From Parelaphostrongylus tenuis (taxonomy: Eukaryota; Nematoda; Chromadorea; Rhabditida; Metastrongylidae): 64,000 bases of DNA. The notes beneath the pieces were generated by a model. The model was not told the DNA's origin. It ran no database searches and saw only the letters and a program-made list of their open reading frames with translations. Of this stretch, positions 11,701 to 23,665 are shown one piece after another. Within the stretch, counting starts at the first letter, position 1, and each line of letters starts with the position of its first letter. The position numbers were made by a program, and so were the translations under genes. The stretch is taken from contig JAHQIW010000113.1 in NCBI GenBank assembly GCA_019055375.1, positions 1 to 64,000 of the forward strand. Reading direction: 5' to 3'.

Positions 11701-14488
11701 AAGGACTACAGAAGCGATCTTCGTAATTGCTGCCTAATATGCTCGTTGTGCGGTGCGCATGTGGCGCAGTGGTTAGAGGTGCTCTGGCGTCGCACACGAG
11801 GTCAATGGTTTCGATCTCGCGGCTCATGGCTCACCAAGCCATCCATCCCTCAGGGGTCGGTAAATTGGTACCAGACGGGTCTCAGACTTGTCTGGGAGGA
11901 TAAGCAGCACTGACTCGGTTCAGCGGGAGGCCTCCGCGAGTCACTGTAAAGGCCAGATATGCATTCAATCACCTCAAACGAAGTTAAAATTTGAAGTCGA
12001 ATGCATGACGCATCCCTTAGGGATTGATCAACGCCGAGGGCTTTTTTTATCCTTTTATGCTTGTTGAGTGTACTCTACAAATTTTTCACAAGGACTACTC
12101 TTCTGCACATGAAAAAGATCTTGAATGGGGCACAGCGAATTAAACCAAACAGGATTTTTGGAAGGAATTCTGGCGCATGGATCACATTAAAACCGTTCAC
12201 GGGTCATAAAAAGTCTGTCGGAAATACCGTATAACCCTTCTTCTAACCACCAATGATTATATGAAAGCGTTTGACAGCGTCGAAATGAATGGATTCCGTT
12301 AGCGTTCGTCGACCATAGTGTAGACCCGTCTAACATGACTGGCTATCAAAACCGCAGAGCGAAATCACGGCTCTTTCAACGACCCCTCACCGAACCCAGT
12401 GAAAGGGGTTTGACAAGGCGACACTGCATCACCGAGTTGTTTACAGCCGCACCACAGTGAATAATGAAGTTTGCTCGGTTGGGGTGAGAAGGATTGATGG
12501 AAAACTCCTATCAAACTATCGTTTCAAGGACGACATTGTCAATTTTTTAAAAAGTACTAATGAAGCAGAGACGATGCTCAATGAACTCAAGGAAGCGAGA
12601 AAAAAGATTGGGCTACGCATATACATAACGAAAACATAGTTTATATTAAAATGTGATGATGCGAAGGTGAGTAAGTCGTATGAATTGTTCTCTGATCAAG
12701 AAGACCACCTCAAACTTGTACATTGGACATCGACGAATATGGAGAACAACATAAAGAGGAACTTAGACTTAAGAAAGAGAGCAACATGGGCCACATTCGC
12801 GCGTCTTAGAAACCACTGACCAGACGGCGGATCGTAAACTCCGTGCTCACCTTTCTATTCGACAGTCCTCCCAGCGTTCTGTTACGCAGCAAAGACGTGT
12901 GCTGATATTACAGCTACGAGTTGTGTACTACTCGTGTGCTGACACTACAGCCAAAAGTCTGTGTACCACTTATCAAGCGCTTAAGCGCAGTCCTTTTGAA
13001 AGTCAACCGCATTCACAATGTCTAGCCACTTTGTGCAGCTCCGATCTTCGAAAACTATCTCATTTCCATGATCCAGAAATATGTACATTGTTAGCGAAAC
13101 ATATATGGACTGGTCATATAATAAGTCGAACAGATGGACAAAAAAAACAGTGGAGTGAACATTATGAGAACGCTGGCGCCTTCTTGGAATACCACAGAAA
13201 CGATGGGCAGAAGTGCTTGTGGCTGAAGTCAACCATCTGCATGCGCAGATGGCAACGAATCTGGGTTAGCGGAATTGGCTCTGCTTATGTCGCCATGCTC
13301 GAAGCAGACCATGGCTATCGACTACAGTTGCGCGAGAGAGAAGCGAATGAAAACTATGCTGAGGTCCGTACATAATGATACATGTGGCGCAGTGGTCAAA
13401 GTGCTTTGCATTGCACCCGTGATCAGTGATTCAATCCCGTGCTTATGACTTATTGGAAGTCGATCTGGCACCTACAAAGCCTTTATCACTAAGCACCAGG
13501 CCAGAATCATGCTTTATTCAAAATGCCACAGTTGTTAATAGCCATTCAAGAACAGTTACTTAGTTAGATGAGATCACTCCTCCGACAGTTCTTCTGAAGA
13601 AATGTGTGGTAAGGATGACGAAACTTTTCAATCAGTGCCACGTGTCATGACTTTTGCTTACAATACTGAATTTCAACAATAAGTGATACTAAGATTCATT
13701 AAAAGTAGTTTAGCTATTACAGTTCGTTAGATTACTGCAATTCCAGTGCTCAGTACCTTGTTAAATACATAGCCAATCGATTTTTCCCTTTTTTCAAATT
13801 TGCAGTATTTCAGATAGGTCCTTCTATATGTTCTTCAGCATCTATGCTGGAATATCGGTGCTCATATACGCAACAATACTACTTGTACGTTTAATTCTGG
13901 AGTCTCATTTGCCATCCCAAATGCGCAAAAAATGCCGGTGAGTGTATCCCTATAAGAGATACAAGAAAAGTTCTTACTGAATCGCTAAGTGATCTCATTC
14001 TCAAGATGGGCATAATATGATCACTAATTTCACAGAGGCGTTAAGATTGAACAAAGCACCCTGCTATGTGCCTATCTTACCTACTGAAACATTCGCGACC
14101 GTCGATTAAAGCGTTAATTGGAGCTTGATGTCTATGTGCAGCGGACACAGCCATGTCTTCTGTTAACCATGCTGTGTCTCAGTAGGTATCTGAAAATTGC
14201 CGTGCCCCTTGTTTCAATTCCCAGAGAGGAAAGAAGAAGAAAAAAAAATTTTTGAGCAAAAAAAAGCCAACTGATTGGCTTTCCTACAGGCTGTTAAATC
14301 GTTTACGGACACTACGCCGTCTCTTTACGGTGACGAATGTGCCAATATTTGAATGTTTTTGCCCCCACGGATCACAAAGAACCTTCCGGGACCGCCACAA
14401 AATCAAAATGGTTGATAATATGCCGATTATTAAAGATTTACTTTCGCTGGAGTTCGAATTGCTGGTGACCATAATATTATTAAGGTGA
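8730..14488 (+). CDS. Unrecognised membrane protein, partial, three exons
   Basis: Three plus-strand exons join in phase. Exon a, 8730-8870, is bounded by TATATTTCAG and GTAAGT and encodes a mostly acidic segment (FKVYDDDFLENTSETELE...). Exon b, 13814-13937, is bounded by TATTTCAG and GTGAGT and encodes one strong transmembrane helix (about 23 residues from FYMFFSIYAGISVL) followed by a basic stretch (QMRKKC). Exon c starts at 14290 after CCTACAG and continues with LRTLRRLF... and a cysteine-containing hydrophilic region. Exon c ends at 14464 (GTGACC donor) or 14484 (GTGACA), or runs to the TGA at 14486-14488. The charge pattern suggests an acidic outside region, one membrane pass and a basic inner tail. 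I do not recognise the family. The 4.9-kb intron between exons a and b holds a whole RTE remnant. The first coding exon is not found, so the start is open. Confidence 0.6.
9085..9375. repeat. Short inverted-repeat element in intron
   Basis: Imperfect arms around 9145-9195 and 9245-9290 share CCCCTAC and GACG(A/T)CGAATTAGT in inverted orientation. The DNA just beyond the right arm contains GAAACGTACG (9347-9356), the same string that follows hammerhead-like cores elsewhere in this window. It lies in the large intron of the plus-strand gene. Confidence 0.45.
9376..10189. other. Intronic DNA, possibly RTE 5' untranslated region at the end
   Basis: No coding signal. The last 150-200 bases may be the 5' end of RTE copy A, but there is no good match to copy B to fix the boundary. 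Confidence 0.4.
10527..10716 (+). mobile_element. MITE-like fragment nested in RTE copy A
   Basis: About 190 bp that begins TTATTTGAGCC and contains CACGTGTTTCG, both shared with the 28.8-kb MITE. It interrupts the endonuclease region of RTE copy A and is flanked by the 12-base direct repeat AGTCTGTTTATA (10515-10526 and about 10717-10728). Confidence 0.6.
11751..12055 (+). mobile_element. tRNA-derived SINE, copy 1, nested in RTE copy A
   Basis: Full-length member of the window's main SINE family: a tRNA-like head with A box (GTGGCGCAGTGGTTAGAGG) and B box (GGTTTCGATCTC), a conserved body and a T-rich TTTATCCTTTTAT tail. It splits the RTE reverse transcriptase at the segment equivalent to NVLYMLFTK in copy B. 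Near-identical 13-base flanks (11738-11750 and 12056-12068) are the target-site duplication. Confidence 0.85.
13378..13505 (+). mobile_element. tRNA-derived SINE, 5' fragment
   Basis: The head of the same SINE family (ATGTGGCGCAGTGGTCAAAG, B box GATTCAATCCC) directly after the RTE copy A 3' end. Only the first 120 or so bases are recognisable. Confidence 0.65.
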
Positions 14489-17040
14489 CAAGACGAGACT
14501 TTCTATCCGTCGCTCTCTGTGAACTTTATTTTTGTACCCGTCGATCTTATCCGATAATTTTGAATCGCCATATCGATGCATAAGACAGCGATCATTCTCC
14601 ACAAACGTAGTATCTATTCTTGAACCATAGCAGTAACAACAAATTGAACTTTAATTTTGACAATGTTTATCGGAAGTGATTTGAGAATGTTTCTTTTTGC
14701 CGTCGTTAAAGAATCTGAAAAGCATTGTCGGAAGGACCGACAGATAAGGGCGATAGTAAATAAGCCACAGGAACGAATCAGAGATTTTTGTCATAGGTCA
14801 CGTCTTTAGCTTACTCTAAGGATTCTTCTCTTTTCCGTAGTTTTCAAACACTTAACATGTGCTTGATGAAGAAATTCATTCACTATATAACCATGTTGTT
14901 GTCAGCATTTCGCAGCCGTTTTCGTTTCTTAATTCGTCCTGCCCATTTTATCAATAGGTGTACAAATATGACTTCGCTGTTTTTTTTCCGGTTTAAATTT
15001 TCAACCACTACGAACAAGAATTTTTATACTAAAGTTGGTCCAAATATAACTTCCATTGTTGACAATGACAATCCGAATTGTTGGGTAATTTGTGATACCA
15101 TATTTCTCACTGCAATGGTGATTCAAAGTAAATGGATTAGCGAGCCTGAAAGGTATGAAGTACACCAGCATGTCTTTTCATCTTACAAAAACTCCAATGT
15201 GACAACACGTAATTAGATAATAGACGAGTTGTTCTTCTTTACACAGAAGTTTATGATTGTAAGAAAAACGGATCGAAGGATAAACATCTGGATAACTTAG
15301 GTTGTAAAAGATGTAGATCATGTCAGTAAAAAAAAAGGTAACAAGATTATGCTAACATTCAATTGATTCTCTACCGTTTAGACTTCAGATTTTTGCTTAA
15401 CAACTATGAAATTTTTGCTTTCAAAACAATTTTTTCCCATGACGGCTTTGTAGCACTTGAAAAAATTGAACGCTTCATCCTTAGTGGTTGGCGAATCGTT
15501 TACTAGACATGTTTGAATCTAACATTGCTAAACCGCTGCAAGTTATTGTATGATAGATAGATATGTATTCAGTCTGCTTTGACGATGTTTGATGAAGTCG
15601 ACTGCGTGGAGCACCTTTCAAAGATTGATCTACGCGGAGAGCTTCACTTTTTCAATCTCTATGTATGGGCTGTATCAGATGAAAAATTTAGGACAAAGTT
15701 TATCCAATGTTCACTGATTTAGGATCGCAAAAAAGTTTTATGGTCAGCCCGAATGAATTCTGAAGCTCCGCCAACTATGTCGTACGTGTATAAATCGTCC
15801 TATCCGCGTTATGCTCCATAGCCGGAATATTTCTAATCGAACATACGCATTATATGGTGTGGTGATAAGATTAATATTGTCGATTGTTAAAATCTTCACA
15901 GAGACAATGAAATTTTTGTGATCGTTCATGTGGGCTTCATTATATAGTTCCTACAACGTCAACACAAACTCATATGAGGTCCTTGTTTCGTAGTCGTCTT
16001 AGTGAAAAAAGGAGTTTTTCTCTGATGTCGTCGTCCTGCAATCTTATCGCAAAAAATTTTCTGCTTCGAATTATTGAGACGAGTACAGAAAGCAAACTGG
16101 TAAAGTTTATATTAGGAATTACAAACTTGTTCTTTGGCTTTTTTTGGCCAGATTACTGACGACTGAAGGAAGCGCGTAATTTGTCATTTTTTTTTTTACT
16201 AAGAAAGACCTCACCAAAATTAGCATTGACTATAATTGCCGTTTATTGCTCAGTGACAACCATTCATATAAATGTGCATGGCTTCGAACAAAGTCAATTT
16301 CCACATTACTCGTTGAAATCTGATTTTTACAAACTTTTTCACTGCTATGCAGGAAGAGGATAATATCAAGCTTAGGGCATTGTTTTTGAGTGCAAAATTG
16401 TTATTAATTGAATCACTGCGTACGATGACCATCACAGTAGTACTGATTGAAATGCTACCTCGTGGTATATCTCGTCTTTCTATTCATAGAAGAAATGACG
16501 TTGACATTTTCAAAGTTCTAATATCAAAGATGTTGAGCTTTACAGTGTTTTACAGCTTCAACGTAGCTGGGAGAAGTTCTTAAATGTTGAGTGTGAAGCA
16601 CGGCGAAGGTATGATCCTCGCAGTGGGTCCTGTCAAACTGAGGAAATGATCGCGTACTCGGAAAGTCCAGCTATTTATTGGGTTCAGCGGCATTGTGTAC
16701 GAATAGTTTAGCTTCACTGGCGATCGCTTCAGACAACTTAGACTTTGGTGTCAGTTGCAAGCGAGTGTGTATTGTGTTCCATTTGATCACTTGATTGTAT
16801 TGATATTCCTGACACGCTGGTCTTATATTGTATATCCACAAGACGAACAGTGTTGATCCTGAGATCACCAAACATATCGATTGCCATATCGAGCAATGAA
16901 TAGTTCGATAAATAAACAATGTTGTCGCCGCAATGACAACTTCAAACGTCAAACACAGACAACATTATGAGAGCAACGAATATTATCGACTGCAATGCGC
17001 AAGACGATAATGAGCAAAGTATGAAGCTACGGTATTGAGG
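14489..17040. other. Intron or intergenic DNA with weak exon candidates
   Basis: A possible plus-strand exon lies at 14958-15152 (after TCAATAG, before GTATGA): 64 open codons with an NIT glycosylation motif and a hydrophobic run. It would follow exon c in phase if the 14484 donor is used. A second open stretch, 16353-16583, follows ATGCAG and ends in TAA. On the minus strand 16671-16952 is open for 93 codons with hydrophobic segments. None has a recognisable family and any could be chance. Confidence 0.3.
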
Positions 17041-17127
17041 AGTGTGGTCGAAAAACTGTAATGAGCAGATCTATGAGGAGACGTCAATGAGGATGTACGG
17101 TAATGAATAAGATGCGAGGTTACGGCG

Positions 17128-17525
17128 TGAGCCCACGTGCGGAACGTCGTCGAGACCATGTGTGGAGCTCAAAAGTCCGACTATATTCTAAACATCGGCA
17201 TGATTGAAGAGATGCGAAATTTTTTACGAACTGTCCTTCTCTTCATTTAGAACTTGCACGAGATTGGTACTTTAATTTGATGGGTCAGCGTTTCGGTTGC
17301 AACGATTTCGGCAGAGTCTAGACGTTTATATCATACCATATCTGATTGCCCGGTTGATATATCGCATTCATCAAAATCCAATAGAAAATGAAAGAAATCC
17401 ACGTGTGGAGCGTCGCTGAGACCACGCGCGTGGCGTAGTCGGGACCATGTACGGCGCTTCGTTGAGACCAGATCAGGTGTGGAGCATCATCGAGACCGTG
17501 TGCGGAGCGTCGTTTGTAGACGACA
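17128..17525. repeat. Degenerate minisatellite, unit about 25 bp
   Basis: Units resembling GTGTGGAGCGTCGTCGAGACC recur at about 17128, 17401, 17425, 17449, 17474 and 17500. The main block is 17399-17525; one separate pair of units lies near 17128-17170. Confidence 0.7.
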
Positions 17526-17889
17526 GCGGCGCCTTTACGGTAGTTAACCAGCATCCGGCAGTCGTATGCTCTTGTGCGATGAGCGAGTAGATTGTTGGCC
17601 AGAAGTAGTTTGCGCTTTCCGTGGCGTCTGTAGCATTAGCCTGTGAATATCTACAAGCACAAGACTGGCCAGTTGATATGGGAAACACTTTTGGTTGCCC
17701 ATTGATAGGCACGAGCCTATAAATTGCGCGAAAACAGGAACCGGCTAGTGTGGGAAACACGAGGTGGCTGGTATGGCTCACGTCTATGCAACGAGATATG
17801 CATTATGATTATTCATAAGTAGATATATTAGTAGTAAAGGCCATAAGAATGGTAAGCTAAAATGAATCATCTCAAGATTCAGCTCCGTT
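17526..17889. other. No gene recognised
   Basis: DNA between the minisatellite and RTE copy B. The open minus-strand frame here (17473-17781) reads through the minisatellite and looks like chance. Confidence 0.4.
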
Positions 17890-20860
17890 TTGGGAGCAGC
17901 TATTCGCAAATTGATAAATCTCTCTTGGTCCACAAGAGTCGACGACTGCGTGGTATGATGACGACGTGCGTAAAGCTCCGGCTAAGATGATCGCAGAACA
18001 TCAGAAACAGAAACAGTCCAAACCAGCAAGAAAATTTTCGCCTCGGTACCTCGCATACTGGGTGTTTTCCGTTTTAGGCGCTGAGAAGTGAGAAGACCGA
18101 TGAGAAGTAATCGAAACTCGTGCTCCGCGTGATGTCGCTGGAAATGGGCAAAACGAAAACGTCTCCAATACGCCATGGGAATTACTCTTTGTTTTACATC
18201 TGTAACAGGCAAATATACTCCTCAGAACACCGCCGTCAGCATTACTGAGGCTGCTAGTTACAGTAAACCTTATGTGATCGCCCTGCAAGAAACGGAAGGG
18301 AGGAAAACCAAGAAATTTTGTAGAGGCGTCCTTTGTTGCTCAGTCACACGTCTCACATTTAATCGCTTTGTACAAAGTCTTATCAACGTGCCTGGCTACC
18401 CTTCGCCTCCAATATGCGCATCAGAAAAAAGTCAATATTATCAACTGCTACTGACGAACTTAGGCAACTGATGAAAATGAAATAGAAGCGCTTGGCAACA
18501 TTTTGGACAAATTTATGCGCAACAAAATCTCCTTCTACAGGTTTGTTGTTTGATACTGCAATGCTATATTGTACAACCAACAAAGACGAATACGGCGTCG
18601 GAAAATGTGGTATAAGAAAACGAAACGATGATGGAGACCCGTTTTGTAAACTTTTGCGTTGCCACGTATTTCATGGAAACTTCTTTTAAAAAAAGAGAAA
18701 ACCACAGATGAACACGTAAGTCACCAACGGCAAGACTCATGCAAAGAATGATCATGTACTTACGAATAGAAAATGATGCCTCTTTGACACCTCACTGGGA
18801 CCTGGACTTTATGCGGATTCTGATTACCGCCTTTGAAGTATTGAAATTCGACCCAGCCATGAGCTGAGAGAGAAGTGCTGCCGTCGACCAGAGAAAGCAA
18901 AACAAGGCGTGCACGACGAGGACTTTCTCAAAAAATCTTCTCCATTTATGGCAGCTAGATGATGACCCACCGAAGACTGCGAAATGCTTGTCGATGAGCT
19001 CAAAACCCTGTGTCAAACTGGCATCGGCCCCCCTAACAAAAATGTCGAATAGTATCTCCACTACCACCAAGGAGTTGCTTGAAAACAAAGGGAACTGGAA
19101 CTTGATCCTTTTTGCAGCACATTTAAGTAAGCTGATGCTCAATTCCCAGCTTAGGAGGTCTTCACAGTAAGACCTATAACTCTCGTTTTCAACCTCAGAA
19201 TCCCCATTAGTAAAAACCACCCGGGTTTTTAGCCTTTAAACTTCGAACGATTGAAAGCACGAAGAAATGCATAACTTCAGGTCCTGATAACATCACTGCC
19301 GACTTCGTAAGAACCGGTGAACACAATCTAAACGTACTCCTCGCAAGACATATAACATCTTACCCTTGAAGAGAAAACCTCGGACCAGTGGAAATCCTCG
19401 CGCACAGGAGTTTTTAAACATGGTGACAGAGGGATCTTTTTAACTGCCGTCCAATAAGATTATTGAATGTGCTCTACATGCTTTTCACGAAGACTATCCT
19501 CTTGAGCATATCCTCAGATCTTGTATGATGCATAGGCATTCAAACAGGCAAGGTTAGAAAGGGATTTTGCCTCATGGACTACAACCGAACCGTGTCACGG
19601 GTCATCGAAGTGTGTAGGGAATATCTTTTGTCTCTTGTTCTAACGTTTACCGACTATGAAAAAGCTTTTGACAACGTCAAAAGTGATGAACCCTATCAAC
19701 GTACGTCGAACAAGGTGTAGACTCGTCATACACACGAACATTAGCAGACTGCTATGAAACTGTAGTTTTAAAACACGGCTTTTCCAATCCACACGATACC
19801 TTTGGTGAAAGAGTTTCGACAATGCAACACTAATCGTCATAGCCGTTCACTGCTGCACTAAATGGATGGTGAAGTTACTCGCTTGGGGCGAGGAACGATC
19901 ACATATTAATGGAAAAAATAGGAGATTTCCCTAATGTGAAAGTGAGCAAATTGAAATGGATGGCTCTCTTACGGAGACCACCTCGTATTTCTAACTTAGA
20001 CGCTCAATGAACATGGAGAACAACTTGGAGGAGGAATTAGACAGAGGAAAAAGAGCAGCATAGGTCGTATTCAGAGACTCTTAAAGAAGCCATAGACCAG
20101 ATAGGCAATCTCAAATTCCATGCTTACCTTCTTCAATTAACAGCCATCTTATAGCTCTGTTACGCAGCAAAAACGTAAGCTGATATTACAGCCATCTTAA
20201 GAAATCCGTGCGCCACTCACGAGGAGTTTGAGCGAACTCTTCCGGAAGTCAGTCGGCACCCACAACGTCTTGCGGACTTGGATAGTTCAGATCTTCGGCA
20301 GCCAGAAAATAATAAGTTGGGAAGAAGTTCGAGCCGTTTCGGCTTTTCAATGTGATCGCAAGGAAAGTACGTGATTTTGATATTGTTCATTCGCACATTT
20401 CTTGCAATCATTTATGTACTTAACTTGCCTATATTTGCTTTGAGATTAAGTTGTCTTGGGAAAAATACGCTTGCTACTCATGCACGAATGGCGCATAGAA
20501 GAAAATACCAGCGAAGCGGCGAGCAAGATTAATGAAGCTTGGGGCGATAATACGGTTGCAGAAAGGTCGACTAAAAAGGTTCACGAAGCCTAATACTTTG
20601 ACTACAAGTTTCGTCTTTCGTTTGGAACAAAGTTTTACAGGAATGCATGCGTGCGTTCTCTTGGAAGAGCACCCTAAAATCAGCCGGATACGTTTGTTGC
20701 TAATGTCAACCATCTGTATTTGCAAATGACGACGAATCTAGGACCACTTAATGGATCTCGCGCACGTCGCCATGTTCGAAGTGGATCACCAACATGGACG
20801 ACAATTGCGCCAGGGAGATACGAATGGAAATTATGCAAAAAGTTGTTTTACTAGCGAACA
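17890..20860 (+). mobile_element. RTE-type LINE remnant, copy B
   Basis: A second, older-looking copy of the RTE element in the same orientation as copy A. Landmarks: the shared leader near 17930-17955; the endonuclease start with YVIALQETEGRKT at about 18262-18310; a linker with SGPDNITADF near 19280; reverse transcriptase motif A reading FTDYEKAFDNVK at 19646-19682; and the 3' end with HVAMFEVDHQ near 20766-20800, matching AMLEADHGYR in copy A. Frames are broken repeatedly. A mariner 5' piece (about 20400-20600) is inserted near the 3' end. Confidence 0.85.
20400..20600 (+). mobile_element. mariner 5' fragment nested in RTE copy B
   Basis: Reading across frames gives HEWR, then SEAASKINEAWGDNTVAERS, which is the N-terminal helix-turn-helix region of mariner transposases. 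The DNA matches the fold-back at 38.7-39.3 kb. It interrupts the RTE C-terminal region. No transposition-specific ends were located. Confidence 0.65.
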
Positions 20861-21212
20861 CGGGCTGTCCAGTATTCAAATTAGCAAGAACTTTCCATTA
20901 TTTGAAGTTTAAGAAGTTTCCAAATTAGTAGAACTTTCAATTGCAGAAGAAAGAAGGTCGTTTCCTGCTGTTTGAGTTATTCGACCGTGATTTACAAATC
21001 CTAATTCTACAAATTAAAAGGCAATTTGGCTCATTCGGATCTTCACTGAATTGATGAACTCGACGAGAGCTACTCCGAAGTGTCCGACTTATTTACCCTC
21101 ATTATTGACATGCCTTGTCTGTATAGGAAGGGCTCACTGAATTCTCTCCGTGATGTGCGATTGTTCAAATTCGTCCACATTTTCTATTTAGATTCGTCCG
21201 AAATATGTTGCT
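20861..21212. other. No gene recognised
   Basis: Short AT-rich stretch between RTE copy B and a SINE. A plus-strand frame at 21080-21337 runs into the SINE and is not a gene. Confidence 0.5.
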
Positions 21213-21224
21213 ATATGACTATAA

Positions 21225-21528
21225 AAAGGATAAAGGATAAAGCTCTCGGCGTTGATCAATCCCTGAGGGATGCGCCATGCATTCGACTTCAATTTTTAAC
21301 TTCGTTTGAGGTGATTGAATGCATATCTGGCCTTTAAGATGACTCGCGGTGACCTCCCGCTGAACCGAGTCAGTGCTGCTCATCCTCCCAGACAAGTCTG
21401 AGTTCTGCCTGGTACCAATTTACCGACCCTGGAGGGATGGATGGCTTGGTGAGCCATGAGCGCGAGATCGAACCATTGACCTCGTGTGCGACGCAGGGCA
21501 CCTCTAACCACTGCGCCACATGCGCTCC
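21225..21528 (-). mobile_element. tRNA-derived SINE, copy 2, full length
   Basis: A reverse-strand copy with the complete head, body and TTTATCC-type tail. It is flanked by an exact 12-base target-site duplication, ATATGACTATAA, at 21213-21224 and 21529-21540, which defines both ends of the element. Confidence 0.9.
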
Positions 21529-21540
21529 ATATGACTATAA

Positions 21541-23560
21541 GTGTTGATAAATCGTGTTGTTTGGTTGTTCAATAAGCAATTTGAAGTATTATTTAAAAAA
21601 AACTGCCAGTCACTTCAATTTTTGCAAAAATTTTCTTAGAAACAGTATGAATTGGTGAAAAAGAGATGAATTGATGGCTCCTGTGAATCGCTCTGATCTA
21701 ATGATTTCCTAGACTGCTGAAAAATACATAACAGCCGCAATTGTAAGCATAGTGAAGACCTCTAGAATCTCGTTTGGTGATAGCGATCACATCTTTTCAT
21801 GCATTCGCTAATCTTTAAGAAACGATCAGTTCTAACTTCTATATGCTTCTACTGTCATGTTAAGTGATGTCGACTGCACTTGAGTCTAATTTCGTACAGG
21901 TCTCAAACTTAGGAGGTAGAAAAATTATAGTGTTAAGGAGAATAGAAACAATTGGCACATTTAGTTTCCTCTACTTTTTTCTTCTTTTTCTCATTGATTG
22001 TGATGTTTCTCATTGATGAAGTGTCTACGAGACGATCGTCAATGCGGACATGAAGATCACAAAGGTATTACCTCAATTTCATTATATAAAGCAAACACTA
22101 TCCTTGTTTGGAATTATGTGATTTGATATACTGTAATTCCTGTAAGTTGTTGGTGCCGGCCAACGAATGTGCAGCTGGCCAACGTCCTTTATGTTTACGT
22201 TCCCATCGCGAGATGAACTTGTCACTTTTTATGCTAAGAATTTTTTTTCCCATGTGGTAAAGTGAGAAATTCTTTGTGTTGAATTTATCTTGAACCATCA
22301 TCTTCATTGTCAGCTTTTGTACGCATGTTAACCTTTGTGTTTCCAAATCTAACCCTTTGTGTGCGTAGATTTTTTATGTAATCGGAGGCTTACTGTAGCG
22401 CTTCATCTGACAAACTCTTTGTCGGTGTTCCATATATAAGCCTTCGTGAAACCAGAAAGTTCAGTTGTCATGGGTTACCATTAGATGTCATTAGTTGTCG
22501 TTAGTAATCCCCCTTCATCACTTAGCAGCTAGTGGTTGCTTCGTTAGGGTTACTGTAATCCTACCGTACTCAATCCACTTATCCGATTGGTTAATTACAG
22601 TTTATCCACAGTAAACTTGTTAATCTTACCGTGTTTTACACCTACAGTATCAGGTCAGTGCCAATTGCAATCACCTTAAGAGAGTTTAGAGTCAATTCCA
22701 AACAACTGGCGACCACGGCACTCAATTCCATACAATCCTCGCCAAGAATTTTCATGCATCTCAGAGCACATTTCTGTCATTCTTGCATTTCTTGCTTTTC
22801 ACAATTTTCTCAATAAACCATTCCATGTTACATATAAGAGTTCAGTAAAACTCAGTGATCAGAGTTGCATTGTCATAATAAACACAGTCGCTGGTTTTCC
22901 CTGTCCTGGTCATGCACTCAAGTCATCCATCTTTTCGGTTCGTAAAATGCATGCTAGAAAAATCTGAAACCTCTCCCCCGATCCATAAAGTCAAGTAATA
23001 AGAAGAATTGTGGTGAAAATATGAAAGTACTACAGTAGAACTATCTTCAAGTTCTAGAGAGAATTAGTTCAGTTGGCAATCAACGACATTATGAAGCGGC
23101 AAATCAATTATCAGTTGGATTTATCTAAAAATCTGACGAGTTTCGTTGAGAGAGGATGCAAAGCAACAAGAAGAGTGGAAAAATCTCTACATCTGTAGAA
23201 CCTATAAAACGGCTTAGACGGGTGATGGGAATGATGCATTTCATCTCACCATGTTTTTCAGGCATTTCAATTTGTACTGATGCACCTAGATAGTATGGTG
23301 ATCGGACATCTCTAACTCAAAGCAGTTCAAAAGGCATGATTTGTAGATATTTTTCTTTGTTTTTCATTTTCTTTGTTTACTGCTGAAGCCTTGAATTTCT
23401 TTGAATGTGTGCATTACTACGACGGTAGAACCATTCTTTGCTTCATAATCAACTTATGGAGTTTACTATATCATGAAAAGGAAGAAAATTTTCTTGTGAG
23501 GTAAACTGGTCAGTGACATTTGTCATTAATCATGTGTGAAATTAATTTCGTCATAATATT
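21541..23560. other. No gene recognised
   Basis: About 2 kb of AT-rich DNA. The largest frames (minus 22098-22346; plus 22631-22816) lack splice signals and domains. Confidence 0.45.
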
Positions 23561-23579
23561 GGTTTACTGAATAGCACAC

Positions 23580-23665
23580 CACGGTTTGTTGACAGCTGAC
23601 GTTTCGGCGGTGTCGTCTTCTCCAGGGCATGAAAAGTTCATGCTCTCCAGAACCTAGTCGGCCAA
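23580..23665 (-). repeat. Hammerhead-like or Penelope-type 3' motif, degenerate
   Basis: On the minus strand the string reads CTGGAGAAGACGACACCG followed by CCGAAACGTCAGCTGTC. The GAAACGTCAGC part and its spacing resemble hammerhead motifs of Penelope-like elements, but the first core block is CTGGAGA rather than CTGANGA and helix II does not pair well. Confidence 0.4.

Larger units (their letters stand above)
10190..13376 (+). mobile_element. RTE-type LINE remnant, copy A
   Basis: A decayed non-LTR retrotransposon of the RTE clade. In order: a leader shared with copy B (a CACAAG.GYCGRCGACTG match near 10276); the start of the apurinic endonuclease domain, with LYLIAVQETK at 10765-10795 (family form VIALQETK); reverse transcriptase motif A as DYMKAFDSV near 12253-12280; motif C as FKDDIV at 12520-12540, where the usual FADD alanine is lysine; then the conserved EAETMLNEL and the C-terminal connection region ending near 13376 (IWTGHI..RTD). 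Many stops and frame changes make it inactive. It was hit by a MITE-like piece (10527-10716) and a SINE (11751-12055). It sits in the intron of the plus-strand membrane-protein gene. Confidence 0.85.

Noticed and set aside
12899..13375. 158-codon open frame
   Set aside because: It is the 3' part of RTE copy A with frame changes, not a host gene.
17215..17330. A further hammerhead-like core on the minus strand
   Set aside because: GAAACG is present but the first core block is CTCTGCC and the helix does not pair; too degenerate to count.
18792..19220. 142-codon minus-strand frame
   Set aside because: It is antisense to the linker of RTE copy B.
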